DNA of 33,201 nt from Porticoccus sp. (GTDB lineage: Bacteria; Pseudomonadota; Gammaproteobacteria; Pseudomonadales; Porticoccaceae). The DNA is taken from contig NVUM01000012.1 in the NCBI GenBank assembly GCA_002733125.1, positions 62,971-96,171 of the forward strand, in the 5' to 3' direction. The number at the start of each line of letters is the position of its first letter. Positions within the stretch are counted from its first letter, which is position 1. The notes below the pieces were generated by a model. The model made no database searches and was not told the origin of the DNA. It saw only the letters and a program-made list of their open reading frames with translations. A program made the translations under genes and the position numbers. Positions 24,724 through 33,147 of this stretch are shown one piece after another.

Positions 24724-25710
24724 ATGTCAGCAACGCAACCCTTTATCAGTGTTATTGTGCCGACGCGCAACCGGGTCGATTGGCTGCGGCGCTGCCTGAA
24801 CGGTATTGCCGAGCAGGATTTTCCAGACTACGAGGTTGTGATCGTCGACGATGGCTCCAGTGGCGATGTGATTGTCGCCTATCAGCAAATGATGGAGGCG
24901 TTCGGTCCGCGCTATCGTCTCTTGAAGGCCAATACCGAAGGAGGGCGACGTCTTGGACCATCGGTAGTGAGAAACATCGGGATCGACGCAGCAAAAGGAA
25001 CCTATATCGCCTTTTGTGATGACGATGACTACTGGTGTCAGCCAGACCTGCTTTCTATCGCGGCGGCGGCCCTGCGGGAAACCGATGCTGACCTGCACTT
25101 TGCCAACCAGAAAATACTGCACGGTGACACCGTTTTCGCAAAAACCAGCTTCAGGCGTGTCGAGGCCAGCATACGGCAGGGCCAGCAATTGGCCGACTGG
25201 CCCATCTATCAGATAACCCGTGAGCAAATGCTCTGTTTCCCCGACTATGCGCACCTCAATATCACCATCGCCAGAAAAGCCCTGCTGGAAAAAATTGGTG
25301 GGTTTTGGGAGGAGACCCGCTATGCCGAGGATGTGGATTTGTTCGTGCGTCTCTGTGATGCGGCAACGGGGCGCATTCTGTTTCGTCCCGATGTTTGCTC
25401 GGCGCACAATGCGCCGGTAACCCATGGGCACGAATCTGCATCAAAAGGTGTAGGCGATCTCAATCGACGTCTGCTGGAAAACTCGGTTTACTGGCACCTT
25501 CTGGCCAGTTGTCATACGCCAGAGGCAGTTCGTTATACAAAGCTGTCGTTGTCTTCAAACTCAAAACTACTGTCCCGGGAGTTGCAGCAAAGAGATTCCA
25601 TTCAGGCCGCTGCAGCAGTGGCCAGAATCGCGTTGGCTGCCAGGCCCAGTTTTAAATGGAGTATTTATTGCGCGTGGCTCACTATCAGGGCACTGTGTAA
25701 ACCCCACTGA
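24724..25710 (+). CDS. Glycosyltransferase family 2 protein
   Basis: GT-A fold glycosyltransferase of 328 residues. Signature parts are FISVIVPTRNRVDWLRRC at the N-terminus, VVIVDDGSSGD, GPSVVRNIGIDAAKG, the acidic metal-binding motif FCDDDDYW near 97-104, and ETRYAEDVDLFVRL with the acidic catalytic pair. There are no membrane helices. The frame can be opened from a TTG at 24706, but the ATG at 24724 fits family length; upstream signals are weak (GGA 9 bases before). It is the last clear polysaccharide gene of the plus-strand run, 63 bases after the O-ligase-like gene. Donor sugar unknown. Confidence 0.9.
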   Translation: MSATQPFISVIVPTRNRVDWLRRCLNGIAEQDFPDYEVVIVDDGSSGDVIVAYQQMMEAFGPRYRLLKANTEGGRRLGPSVVRNIGIDAAKGTYIAFCDDDDYWCQPDLLSIAAAALRETDADLHFANQKILHGDTVFAKTSFRRVEASIRQGQQLADWPIYQITREQMLCFPDYAHLNITIARKALLEKIGGFWEETRYAEDVDLFVRLCDAATGRILFRPDVCSAHNAPVTHGHESASKGVGDLNRRLLENSVYWHLLASCHTPEAVRYTKLSLSSNSKLLSRELQQRDSIQAAAAVARIALAARPSFKWSIYCAWLTIRALCKPH

Positions 25711-25727
25711 GGCCTGCTGTGTACAGG

Positions 25728-25788
25728 AACCCGGTATAGCAATGCTTTGTCCAAGATGGACATATTGGGTATGGAGACCAACCGGGTT
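25728..25788 (+). promoter_or_regulatory. Nested inverted repeats in the leader of the di-heme protein gene
   Basis: An 8-bp perfect inverted repeat (AACCCGGT 25728-25735, ACCGGGTT 25781-25788) encloses a second hairpin (TGTCC 25748-25752, GGACA 25758-25762). The right arm ends 10 bases before the preferred ATG at 25799. No T-run follows, so it resembles a structured mRNA leader more than a terminator. Confidence 0.45.
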
Positions 25789-25798
25789 GACTAACCTT

Positions 25799-28336
25799 AT
25801 GAAACGCCAAATATTTTCAGAAGCCCCAGTCCAATGGCTACTTTTTTTTCTGTCACTCCTGTTGGTTAATTTCGAGACCCAAGCCGGCAGTTCAACCGTT
25901 GTGACGCCTGAGCGGATGCCAACCGTGTCAATGCCAGTCTATGCGGGCCTTCCCCCGACAAGACTGGCTGAGGTGAACTGGGAAGAATTCAAGCGAATAA
26001 AACGGGGTGTGCAACCCGGTGAGGATGAACCGTCGGAGTCAGCGGCAGAGCCAAAGGTCGAGTCAGAACCTGCCGAAAAAACAGTATCGTCAAACAAGCC
26101 ATTAGCGCAAAAACCATTAGTGCAAAAGTCAGCAGCGCGACTGACATATCCCGTGGTCTACACCCGCGTCCCTCGCACCCACGGGGAGCACACAGTCACA
26201 TTGAGCAGCGGCGATTACACCAGCGACAACTGGGATTATCTAGATGCGCTACCCGAAGTCTCGCGACAGTTTCATAGCTTCAATGCACCGGGGCAGTTGG
26301 TGTTGCTGAACGCCGATGGCACAGAAAAGATCATCTACGACTGCATGAACGCCGAACGGCCCTGTGTGCCGTTCGATGCTATGCCCTCGCTTGACGGAAC
26401 AAAGATTGCCTTCTCTGTCTACTCGGCAGATGGGCTGAAACCGCCGTGGCCGGAGAACAGGGGCTACCCAAACCGGCAGCTAAGCGGGTCAGGCTCAGAA
26501 GCTCGGATTTACATTTATGACATCGCCGCTGAGTCTCTGACCGCGTGGCCCCACAACCAGGGCAATAAAGACCTCTCTCCGGTATGGTTGCCCAACGGCA
26601 AGATGCTGTTTGGCTCCACCCGCAACGGCTTTTATGCGCCGTATATGGATCGCATTGGCACGTCGAACTCCCCGGAACCCCGGTTATTTATTGCTGACGT
26701 GGATGGCACCAACGTTGCGGACATTTCCCCCCATGAGGTGACGGCGGCGCTGCACCCGTACCTGTTGAACAGCGGTCGGGTGGCCTACAGCTCCCACTGG
26801 CTCAGCCATAATCTGGCCTATGGCTCCACTAACGGCAGCATTAACTGGCCCGGCACCACCAGTAATATGTGGTCAATCATGGATATGGATTACCGTGGTG
26901 GGGATATGACAGCCCTGCTCGGTGCCCACAAGAGCCGATTAACTGGCTCGAACCCCCGCAGCAACACCATGAAGGCCATGCACTTTTTGGGTCAGCGGGC
27001 CAACAATGATATTTGCACGGTGAACTACTATCGGGCCAATAACCTCGGTTTGGGCGATATGATTTGCTGGCCGCCGGAAAGCCACGGTGTTGAAGGCCCG
27101 GCCCCCGGCTTTGTGCCGAGCGGCCATTACAGTGCAGCAGTGTGGTCTACCTCTGAGGACGCTGCATCCCGCAAAGACGCCAGCGGTCGTTATCTGGGTA
27201 AAGTGGGCTGGCCAGAAGGCACACCAGACAATCAACTGCTGTTGTCCGTAGGCAAGGGTTTTTGCACCCAGGTCGCTACTGGGGTGCCCAGTACGCCGGA
27301 TAAGATTGGTGACGACATCGGCTGTGATGTGGGGCTGTATAAAACCACCGTGATACCCAGCCAGTCCCCCGATGATCTGGCCCTGATCGTTGATCATCCG
27401 GAGTGGCACGAGTTCAGTGCCCGTGTGGTGGTAGCAAGAGACATCCCCACACCCGCACTGGTCAACACCGATGACGGCACCTGTCAGATTGCCAGCTCTG
27501 ATGCCGGATCGACGGACGCGCTCAACTACAAAGGCTATGTCTTCAACGAGCAATACAAAACTATCGATAATAACGGGTCGCTAATGGAAGCCGTTCCCCA
27601 CAGTGAACTGGCGGCTATTCGTTTCTATGAAATCATCCCGAACACCACCCGCAGCCGCAACTGGGACAACACTATTGGCAACCGGGTAAAACTGCTGGGT
27701 GATGTGCCTCTGCTGGCAGACAAGTCATTCAAGGCTGAACTGCCCTGCGAAACGCCCTACATTATGGCGGGGGTGGACTCTGACGGTCGGATCATCAAGC
27801 GCGATCAGGTGCCCCAGTCATTGCGGCAGGGCGAGAAGCGCGTCTGTATGGGTTGTCACCTGCATGCCAAAGAAGGCCGCCCCTACGAGCAATCACTGGC
27901 GTTTTCAGCCCCGGCATTCGATCTGACCAAAGCTATGCCGGTGCCCACTTACACCAAGGACATCAAGCCGATCTTTGAGGCGAAGTGCACAAGCTGCCAT
28001 GCGGTCGGCGGTGATGTGCCGCTGTACGATTATCAAAATCTGGTTTGGGATTTTTCCCAGAAAGCCCTGCCAGAAAACCTGAAAGTGCAGATGACCAGCT
28101 CCTCCAATGAGACGCGAAAATACGGCTTACAGCGGCCTATGATTAGCAAATACGTCAACAACATGTATGCCCGCGAGAGCCTGCTGTACTGGAAGGCCGC
28201 CAACAAACGCACTGATGGTCGCACCGATGACCTGTATGCCGACGATATTGATTTTGGCGCCGATCATCCGGTAGACCTGACTCCATCGGAAGTCGATCTG
28301 ATTGGCAGCTGGCTGGACAGCGGGGCGGCAGAGTAG
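25799..28336 (+). CDS. Secreted di-heme cytochrome c/beta-propeller protein, HzsA-related
   Basis: Protein of 845 residues with a signal peptide (hydrophobic core LLFFLSLLL, likely cleavage after TQA). A low-complexity Pro/Glu/Ser-rich linker with a short KPLAQ/KPLVQ repeat lies at about 80-115. PD40/beta-propeller-like strands follow (for example SPVWLPNGKMLFGSTRNG), then a domain resembling the middle part of hydrazine synthase subunit alpha. Two c-type heme sites are CMGCH (683-687) and CTSCH (730-734), the latter after KPIFEAK as in many C-terminal cytochrome domains. It is therefore periplasmic or extracellular and redox-active, but the reaction is unknown; the family occurs in many bacteria that do not make hydrazine. 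The ATG at 25799 is preferred over 25742 because the signal peptide starts there. Confidence 0.8.
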   Translation: MKRQIFSEAPVQWLLFFLSLLLVNFETQAGSSTVVTPERMPTVSMPVYAGLPPTRLAEVNWEEFKRIKRGVQPGEDEPSESAAEPKVESEPAEKTVSSNKPLAQKPLVQKSAARLTYPVVYTRVPRTHGEHTVTLSSGDYTSDNWDYLDALPEVSRQFHSFNAPGQLVLLNADGTEKIIYDCMNAERPCVPFDAMPSLDGTKIAFSVYSADGLKPPWPENRGYPNRQLSGSGSEARIYIYDIAAESLTAWPHNQGNKDLSPVWLPNGKMLFGSTRNGFYAPYMDRIGTSNSPEPRLFIADVDGTNVADISPHEVTAALHPYLLNSGRVAYSSHWLSHNLAYGSTNGSINWPGTTSNMWSIMDMDYRGGDMTALLGAHKSRLTGSNPRSNTMKAMHFLGQRANNDICTVNYYRANNLGLGDMICWPPESHGVEGPAPGFVPSGHYSAAVWSTSEDAASRKDASGRYLGKVGWPEGTPDNQLLLSVGKGFCTQVATGVPSTPDKIGDDIGCDVGLYKTTVIPSQSPDDLALIVDHPEWHEFSARVVVARDIPTPALVNTDDGTCQIASSDAGSTDALNYKGYVFNEQYKTIDNNGSLMEAVPHSELAAIRFYEIIPNTTRSRNWDNTIGNRVKLLGDVPLLADKSFKAELPCETPYIMAGVDSDGRIIKRDQVPQSLRQGEKRVCMGCHLHAKEGRPYEQSLAFSAPAFDLTKAMPVPTYTKDIKPIFEAKCTSCHAVGGDVPLYDYQNLVWDFSQKALPENLKVQMTSSSNETRKYGLQRPMISKYVNNMYARESLLYWKAANKRTDGRTDDLYADDIDFGADHPVDLTPSEVDLIGSWLDSGAAE

Positions 28337-28478
28337 TGGTTTTACATTGCTGGATTTAATACAGACCCCCTTAGGGTTAACTCCCCTGGAGACACTGCCA
28401 AAAAAGTTTTTGTTAGCAATCTCTCTGCCTCAACTGTTAGGGTGTTGCTGAATTATTACCCAACTCCAGGAATCATCT
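28337..28478 (+). other. Intergenic spacer before hflK
   Basis: This 142-base gap after the di-heme gene shows no coding frame. I see no clear terminator or promoter. CAGGAA at about 28466-28471 is a usable ribosome binding site for the ATG at 28479. The gap suggests hflK-hflC form a separate transcription unit. Confidence 0.4.
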
Positions 28479-29504
28479 ATGAAGAAGAACCCTTGGCAGG
28501 ATTCATCCGGTGGGGAGCGCGATCTCCACGAAGACCTTGCTGAATTGCTCAAAAAACTCCCCAGGGGGAGCGCTATTGTTTATCTGCCGGTACTGCTTAT
28601 TGTCCTCTGGGCAGTATTTTCATCGTTCTACACAGTTCAGCCGGAACAGCAGGCCGTCGTCAAACGCTTTGGCGCCGTAGTGAACATAACTGACCCCGGT
28701 TTGCACTTCAAACTGCCTTTCGGTATTGACAGGGTCCAGCGTGTGGCATCTGCCCGGGTTCTGAAGCAGGAGTTTGGTTTTCGTAGTGTGGGTGAGGTCA
28801 ACAACCGGACCAGTTACTCCGAGAGCGACTTTACCAGTGAGTCCCTGATGCTCACAGGCGACCTGAATGTGATCGATGTGGAGTGGGTGGTTCAGTATCG
28901 CATCCAGGATCCCATCAAGTACCTCTACCAGCTGCGTCAACCGGATCTGACATTGCGGGATATTTCCGAGTCCGTGATGCGCCGGGTAGTGGGTAACCGA
29001 CTCGGTTCAGAGGTGTTGACCGTGGGGCGGGTTGAAATTGCGCAGGGTGCCCGCGATGAAATTCAGGGCATTATGGATCTCTACGACTCCGGTATTCACG
29101 TGATTACCGTTGAGTTGCAGGATGTGGTCCCCCCCAAGGCTGTCCGGCCCGCGTTTAATGAGGTGAATGAAGCGCGCCAGGAACGCGAACGAATGATTAA
29201 TGAAGCCACCAAACGGGCCAACCAGCAGATTCCCCGGGCCGAGGGTGAAGCCCAGCGACTGATTTCCGAGGCCCAGGGTTATGCCACCGCCCGGGTTAAC
29301 CGTGCCTTTGGTGAAACTGCCCGGTTCCGCGCCATGTTGGTGGAGTACAAAATGGTGCCTGAAGTAACCCGCACCCGTCTCTATCTGGAGACCATGGCAG
29401 AAATACTGCCGAATATTGGCCAGGTACTCATGGTGCAGGAAGATCAGGTAGGGCCCTTACCATTGATGAATGTGCGTGATGCGCGCCAGGGAGCAAGCAA
29501 ATGA
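28479..29504 (+). CDS. hflK: HflK-like SPFH/band 7 protein
   Basis: Membrane-anchored SPFH-domain protein of 341 residues. One membrane helix is at about 33-51. The SPFH domain follows (YTVQPEQQAVVKRFGAV, then PGLHFKLPFGIDRV), and a long charged coiled coil (about 225-290) includes the EGEAQRLISEAQGY stretch typical of HflK. In known systems HflK and HflC form a large complex that encloses and modulates FtsH. It is shorter than E. coli HflK and lacks the long glycine-rich N-terminus. It overlaps hflC by 4 bases. Usual neighbours hfq, hflX and purA are not seen, so it may be a second, paralogous pair. Confidence 0.85.
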   Translation: MKKNPWQDSSGGERDLHEDLAELLKKLPRGSAIVYLPVLLIVLWAVFSSFYTVQPEQQAVVKRFGAVVNITDPGLHFKLPFGIDRVQRVASARVLKQEFGFRSVGEVNNRTSYSESDFTSESLMLTGDLNVIDVEWVVQYRIQDPIKYLYQLRQPDLTLRDISESVMRRVVGNRLGSEVLTVGRVEIAQGARDEIQGIMDLYDSGIHVITVELQDVVPPKAVRPAFNEVNEARQERERMINEATKRANQQIPRAEGEAQRLISEAQGYATARVNRAFGETARFRAMLVEYKMVPEVTRTRLYLETMAEILPNIGQVLMVQEDQVGPLPLMNVRDARQGASK

Positions 29505-30439
29505 AAAAATTGGCGAGTCTTTTAGTCGTGCTTGTGGCCGCGATCATTGTCTTTTCATCGGCATTTGTTGTTGACGAAGCCGAGCAGGCCATTATCGTCC
29601 AGTTCGGCGAGCCCCAGGGGGATGTGATCAGTACCCCGGGTTTGCACTGGAAACTGCCTTTTGTCCAGGAGGTGCGTCGCTATGATCGACGCCTGCTGGT
29701 CTGGGACGGTGATGTATCCCAGATTCCCACCCTTGGTCGTGAGTTTATCCAGGTGGATACCACCGCTCGCTGGCGTATTGTCGACCCCCTGCAATTCCTG
29801 CGCAGTGTTCGCGATGAGCGCGGTGGGCGCACCCGCCTCGACGACATTATTGACTCTGTGGTGAGGGACATCATTTCCGGCACAGAACTGGAAGAAATCG
29901 TCCGCTCCGGAGACTGGGATGTTGATGTGGATGAGCTCGATGAGGTAGAGCAGGATCGGGATGATGTCAGTCTGACCAAGCGCCCCAAACTGGGCCGTGA
30001 AAAGCTGGAGTCGGAGATACTGAAAAGTGCCTCAAAACTGATGTCCGATCTGGGTATTGAACTCAAGGATGTTCGTATCAAGCGCATTAACTACATTGAT
30101 TCCGTGCGTCGCCAGGTGGAAAATCGCATGATTTCCGAGCGTCAGGCCATTGCCGAGCGGTTTCGTGCCGAAGGCCAGGGCCGCAGCCTGGAAATCACCG
30201 GTGAAATGGAGAGAGAACTGCGTCGCATCAATTCTGAAGCGGCCAGGGAAGCAGAGGAAATTCGCGGGGATGCCGATGCCGAGGCGATCAGTATCTACGG
30301 CGAAGCCTTTGGCGCTGATCCGGAGTTTTATGCGTTTATTCGTACACTGGAAACCTACAAGACGCTCGGTGATAACGCCACCTTGATGATTCGCTCGGAT
30401 TCCGATTTTTTCCGTTATCTGGAAAAGACAGACCGTTAG
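29501..30439 (+). CDS. hflC: HflC-like SPFH/band 7 protein
   Basis: Partner SPFH protein of 312 residues. The N-terminal helix (5-22) is followed by DEAEQAIIVQFGEPQGD and TPGLHWKLPF, the HflC signature. VDTTARWRIVDPLQFL (85-100) and the C-terminal SDSDFFRYL also match HflC. A strongly acidic stretch at about 138-157 interrupts the SPFH domain; an insertion at this point is tolerated in the family but its acidity is notable. It starts within the hflK stop (ATGA overlap), so the two are made together. A strong hairpin follows 12 bases after the stop. Confidence 0.88.
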   Translation: MKKLASLLVVLVAAIIVFSSAFVVDEAEQAIIVQFGEPQGDVISTPGLHWKLPFVQEVRRYDRRLLVWDGDVSQIPTLGREFIQVDTTARWRIVDPLQFLRSVRDERGGRTRLDDIIDSVVRDIISGTELEEIVRSGDWDVDVDELDEVEQDRDDVSLTKRPKLGREKLESEILKSASKLMSDLGIELKDVRIKRINYIDSVRRQVENRMISERQAIAERFRAEGQGRSLEITGEMERELRRINSEAAREAEEIRGDADAEAISIYGEAFGADPEFYAFIRTLETYKTLGDNATLMIRSDSDFFRYLEKTDR

Positions 30440-30451
30440 TGGTCTTTGGGG

Positions 30452-30488
30452 GCGGATGACAGGTTATTGATAAAAATCTGTCATCCGC
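30452..30488. terminator. Hairpin terminator between convergent genes
   Basis: Perfect 11-bp inverted repeat GCGGATGACAG (30452-30462) and CTGTCATCCGC (30478-30488) with a 15-base loop that can pair further (G-U, T-A, T-A). It lies 12 bases after hflC and directly abuts the stop of the minus-strand hydrolase. A short T-rich run (CACTTTTCC) follows on the plus strand; the minus side has none, so termination is better supported for hflC, though the stem may serve both directions. Confidence 0.75.
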
Positions 30489-31424
30489 TCACTTTTCCAT
30501 CACTGCTTTTTTCATCATTGCCTTTTCTATCAGGGCTTCATCAATCAATGGTGCGCCGGAAAGATAGCCCTGCTCGAGCAAGAAATGATCCATAGCCAGA
30601 GTGGTAGCGCTGCGCCAGGGCTCCTGGTTAAAAAAGCCATGCGCTTGCCCCTGTGCGGTTAACAGGGTGGCGGGCACCCCTTCTGATAAAGCCTTCTCTG
30701 CAAAAAAATTACCCTGTGCCAATAGCCCATCCCGGTCGCCAAACATCAACAGGGTGGGCGGCGTGCTGCCGTCGATATGCAGATTGGGTGACAGGGCGGC
30801 GACCGCTGACTCGGGCATCATCGCGATCAGTTCGATTTCCCGGCTGGTGAACTCCTCTTCCGCAGAGGGATTGACCAGGTTGAGTACGGGGTTGAACAAC
30901 ACCAACAGGGCCGGACGCATGGATGTCATGTCGATGTCCGCCGGGTGGTTACACATTGCCAGACAGGCTGCGATATGGCCGCCCGCCGAGGCACCGGACG
31001 AAACGATCTGTTGCGGGTTGATGCCCAGTTCCGCCGCGTGCCGCTGTAACCATAAAAGTGCATCGAATCCGTCTTCCACTGCTTTATCCGGGGTCGTGTG
31101 GTGGCGACTGTCCACACGATAGTCAACCCTGACTGCGGCAATTCCCCGTCGGGCCAGATAGTCTGCCTGCCAACTGAAGTGCTCGATCCCGCCGCTTATC
31201 CAGCCACCCCCAAAAAAGAACAGGACGGCGGGTCTGCGATCATCTTCAGACCAGTTCCGGGGCAGATGAATTTCCAGGGTGAGTTTTCCCTGGGGTGTCT
31301 CTTTATAGGTGTATTGTCTGACCGTGGGCCTGTTCGAGAAAAACAGTGTGTAGAGAATAAACAGGACGGTGCAGACGACAAATGCTCCCAGCAACCATGG
31401 CCAGAATTCTTTGAGCCAGCTCAT
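30489..31424 (-). CDS. Membrane-anchored alpha/beta hydrolase (esterase/lipase-like)
   Basis: Hydrolase of 311 residues with one N-terminal membrane helix (8-29) and a catalytic domain probably facing the periplasm. The oxyanion motif reads FGGGW (71-75) instead of the HGGGW of the hormone-sensitive-lipase group, a form seen in some esterases. The nucleophile elbow is GASAG with Ser146, the likely acid Asp230 or Asp232 in FGDRDGL, and His262 in GQAHGFF. The start at 31424 has an excellent ribosome binding site (GGGAGGG), which overrides an open frame up to 31640. It follows the ATP-grasp/phosphatase gene after 13 bases, so the two form an operon. Substrate unknown; removing acyl groups from surface glycan is one possibility. 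Confidence 0.85.
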   Translation of the reverse strand: MSWLKEFWPWLLGAFVVCTVLFILYTLFFSNRPTVRQYTYKETPQGKLTLEIHLPRNWSEDDRRPAVLFFFGGGWISGGIEHFSWQADYLARRGIAAVRVDYRVDSRHHTTPDKAVEDGFDALLWLQRHAAELGINPQQIVSSGASAGGHIAACLAMCNHPADIDMTSMRPALLVLFNPVLNLVNPSAEEEFTSREIELIAMMPESAVAALSPNLHIDGSTPPTLLMFGDRDGLLAQGNFFAEKALSEGVPATLLTAQGQAHGFFNQEPWRSATTLAMDHFLLEQGYLSGAPLIDEALIEKAMMKKAVMEK

Positions 31425-31437
31425 AGTGATCCCTCCC

Positions 31438-33147
31438 TTAGCAAACCAGTTTTGACAGGCCTGAAATACACTGATCGATAGTCCGGTAGACCGACTGGTA
31501 AACCGGTTGCGGTTTGTTGTAGGGGTCCGGAATTTCGGCGGCTGACTGATCAGCGAGTAAGCCGCCGAGCAGCAGTGCCTTGTCTGCGGCAGCTTGTGAA
31601 AAGGTGGCCAGTTGTTTGATGTGATCCGCTTCCATAACAAAAATGATATCTGCCCACTCGGTTAATTCCGTGGTGAGCACTGACGAACGGAGGTGGTCCA
31701 TAGACACTCCCTCCGCTGCGGCAATAGCGACCATTCTCGGGTCTGCCGGTCGGTTTCCCAGCGGGTGAAATCCCGCTGATTTGAAGAAATATTGCCCGGT
31801 ATCCGGGATCTTTTTTTCTGCCAGGGCCTGAGCCACGGCACTGCGATTGATATTGCCATAGCATAAAAACAGTATATGGCTGGCTGTCGACAGGCGATCA
31901 CTGACCAATGAATAGCGACTGCGCTTGATAATCCCGTTGCGGAACTGTTTCTCGCGGTAGACGCCGCTTAACCGGTCCGTGTAACTGCGAACAATTTGCC
32001 AGAGGTCAACCAGACCCGGTTTCAGATCAGACAATGACTGGGCGTCGAAATAATGTCTGGGAGAGAATATCTTCAGTAAATCTTTCATGGCATCGCCCAG
32101 TCCCGGAGTCGTCACCAGTCGGGGATCGGCATCTTTGCGTGCCACGGCTTCCAGCCAACGAAGATCGCTGGACAGTTTTCGACAGTAGATCTCAGTCCGG
32201 TACTGCTTTGTTTCAATCGGTTGGGCGGTATAAAGCTGGTAAAGCTGGTAGGGGAAGTCAGCGCCAGCAGCAACGGCGAGGGGCAGAGAACCCCAGAAAC
32301 GACCGTTGATTTCAATCAGAATAAATTCACCACTTTCCGGATTCTGCTTGAATTCCACCATGGCGACACCGTGCCAGTTTAGCTGTTTGATCAGCCGGGC
32401 ACTGACTTCGAGCAAGACCGGATCAACATTGACACTTTTCCGATAACTGCTGCCGCCCCCGCTGAGGGGCATTTCATGAAGACGCTGGTGCTGAAAGGCG
32501 CTCACGATCTCACCGCGATTGGCAATTAACTCAATACCCTTGCCGATACCGGAAAAATACGCCTGCAGCACCAGATGGCCGTGCTGGAGCAGTTCCGTGC
32601 CCACTTTGATCAGTTCTTCTTCTGAATGGGCGTAGCGGACCGACAGTGGCGTCCGTAGCGAATTGTCCGAAATGGACCGGCCCGGTTTAATCACCATCGG
32701 ATAGCTGAATTCAGGCAACGCGGATCGAAGCTCTGCGATGTTCGCAATATCCCAGCTGGCGGGTAATGGTGCATCGCACTGCCTGGCGAGCAGGGCCGTC
32801 CGCGACTTGTCCAGCACGGTTTCCAGCGCATCCAGATCCGGTGCGGCAATCCTGTAATAGTGGGAGCTGTTGTGAAAGTGCCGGGCTATGGGTACCAGGG
32901 TTCGCTCCGTGGCCGGGATCACCAGTTGGTACTGGTGACCGGCGAGCTGATCTTCCAGCCAGTGAACAAAGCTATCAGGCGCCAGTAGCGGATTCGGATA
33001 ATCGAGCACACTCGAGGCGTAACGCGAGTAACCGGCAATAGGGTTTTGCTGGTGAGAGGCAACGACTACCGGAATGCCCCGGCTACCCAGCGAACGGGTA
33101 ATCGCCAAAGCCGGTAATGTGTCCCCATCGAGAAGAAGGATAGTCAT
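31438..33147 (-). CDS. ATP-grasp ligase fused to low-molecular-weight protein tyrosine phosphatase
   Basis: Two-domain protein of 569 residues. The N-terminal two thirds is a carboxylate-amine ligase-like ATP-grasp enzyme: pre-ATP-grasp domain (1-110), YPMVIKPGRS with Lys154, VAMVEFK (261-267) and the metal-binding FILIEINGRFWGS (275-287). The C-terminal part (about 423-569) is a low-molecular-weight phosphatase with an intact CX5R loop, Cys429 to Arg435 (LCYGNINRSA), and general acid Asp541 in DPY. Both parts look active. The phosphatase is the class (Wzb-like) that opposes BY-kinases, so it may act on the kinase encoded at 8159-9109; the ligase substrate is unknown. ATG at 33147 is chosen; an in-frame TTG lies at 33153. 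Confidence 0.88.
   Translation of the reverse strand: MTILLLDGDTLPALAITRSLGSRGIPVVVASHQQNPIAGYSRYASSVLDYPNPLLAPDSFVHWLEDQLAGHQYQLVIPATERTLVPIARHFHNSSHYYRIAAPDLDALETVLDKSRTALLARQCDAPLPASWDIANIAELRSALPEFSYPMVIKPGRSISDNSLRTPLSVRYAHSEEELIKVGTELLQHGHLVLQAYFSGIGKGIELIANRGEIVSAFQHQRLHEMPLSGGGSSYRKSVNVDPVLLEVSARLIKQLNWHGVAMVEFKQNPESGEFILIEINGRFWGSLPLAVAAGADFPYQLYQLYTAQPIETKQYRTEIYCRKLSSDLRWLEAVARKDADPRLVTTPGLGDAMKDLLKIFSPRHYFDAQSLSDLKPGLVDLWQIVRSYTDRLSGVYREKQFRNGIIKRSRYSLVSDRLSTASHILFLCYGNINRSAVAQALAEKKIPDTGQYFFKSAGFHPLGNRPADPRMVAIAAAEGVSMDHLRSSVLTTELTEWADIIFVMEADHIKQLATFSQAAADKALLLGGLLADQSAAEIPDPYNKPQPVYQSVYRTIDQCISGLSKLVC

Noticed and set aside
26939-27553. Minus-strand open frame of 204 codons opposite the di-heme gene
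   Set aside because: The plus strand carries a coherent secreted protein; the antisense frame has no start signal or domain.
25799-28336. Anammox hydrazine synthase
   Set aside because: Only an alpha-like subunit is present and no beta/gamma subunit or other anammox gene is seen. HzsA-related proteins are also found in non-anammox bacteria.
28336-28352. Sigma-54-like TGG...TTGC after the di-heme gene
   Set aside because: The distance between the GG and GC elements is one base short, which normally abolishes function.
31425-31640. N-terminal extension of the hydrolase frame
   Set aside because: It overlaps the phosphatase domain coding sequence, and a strong ribosome binding site precedes the internal ATG at 31424.
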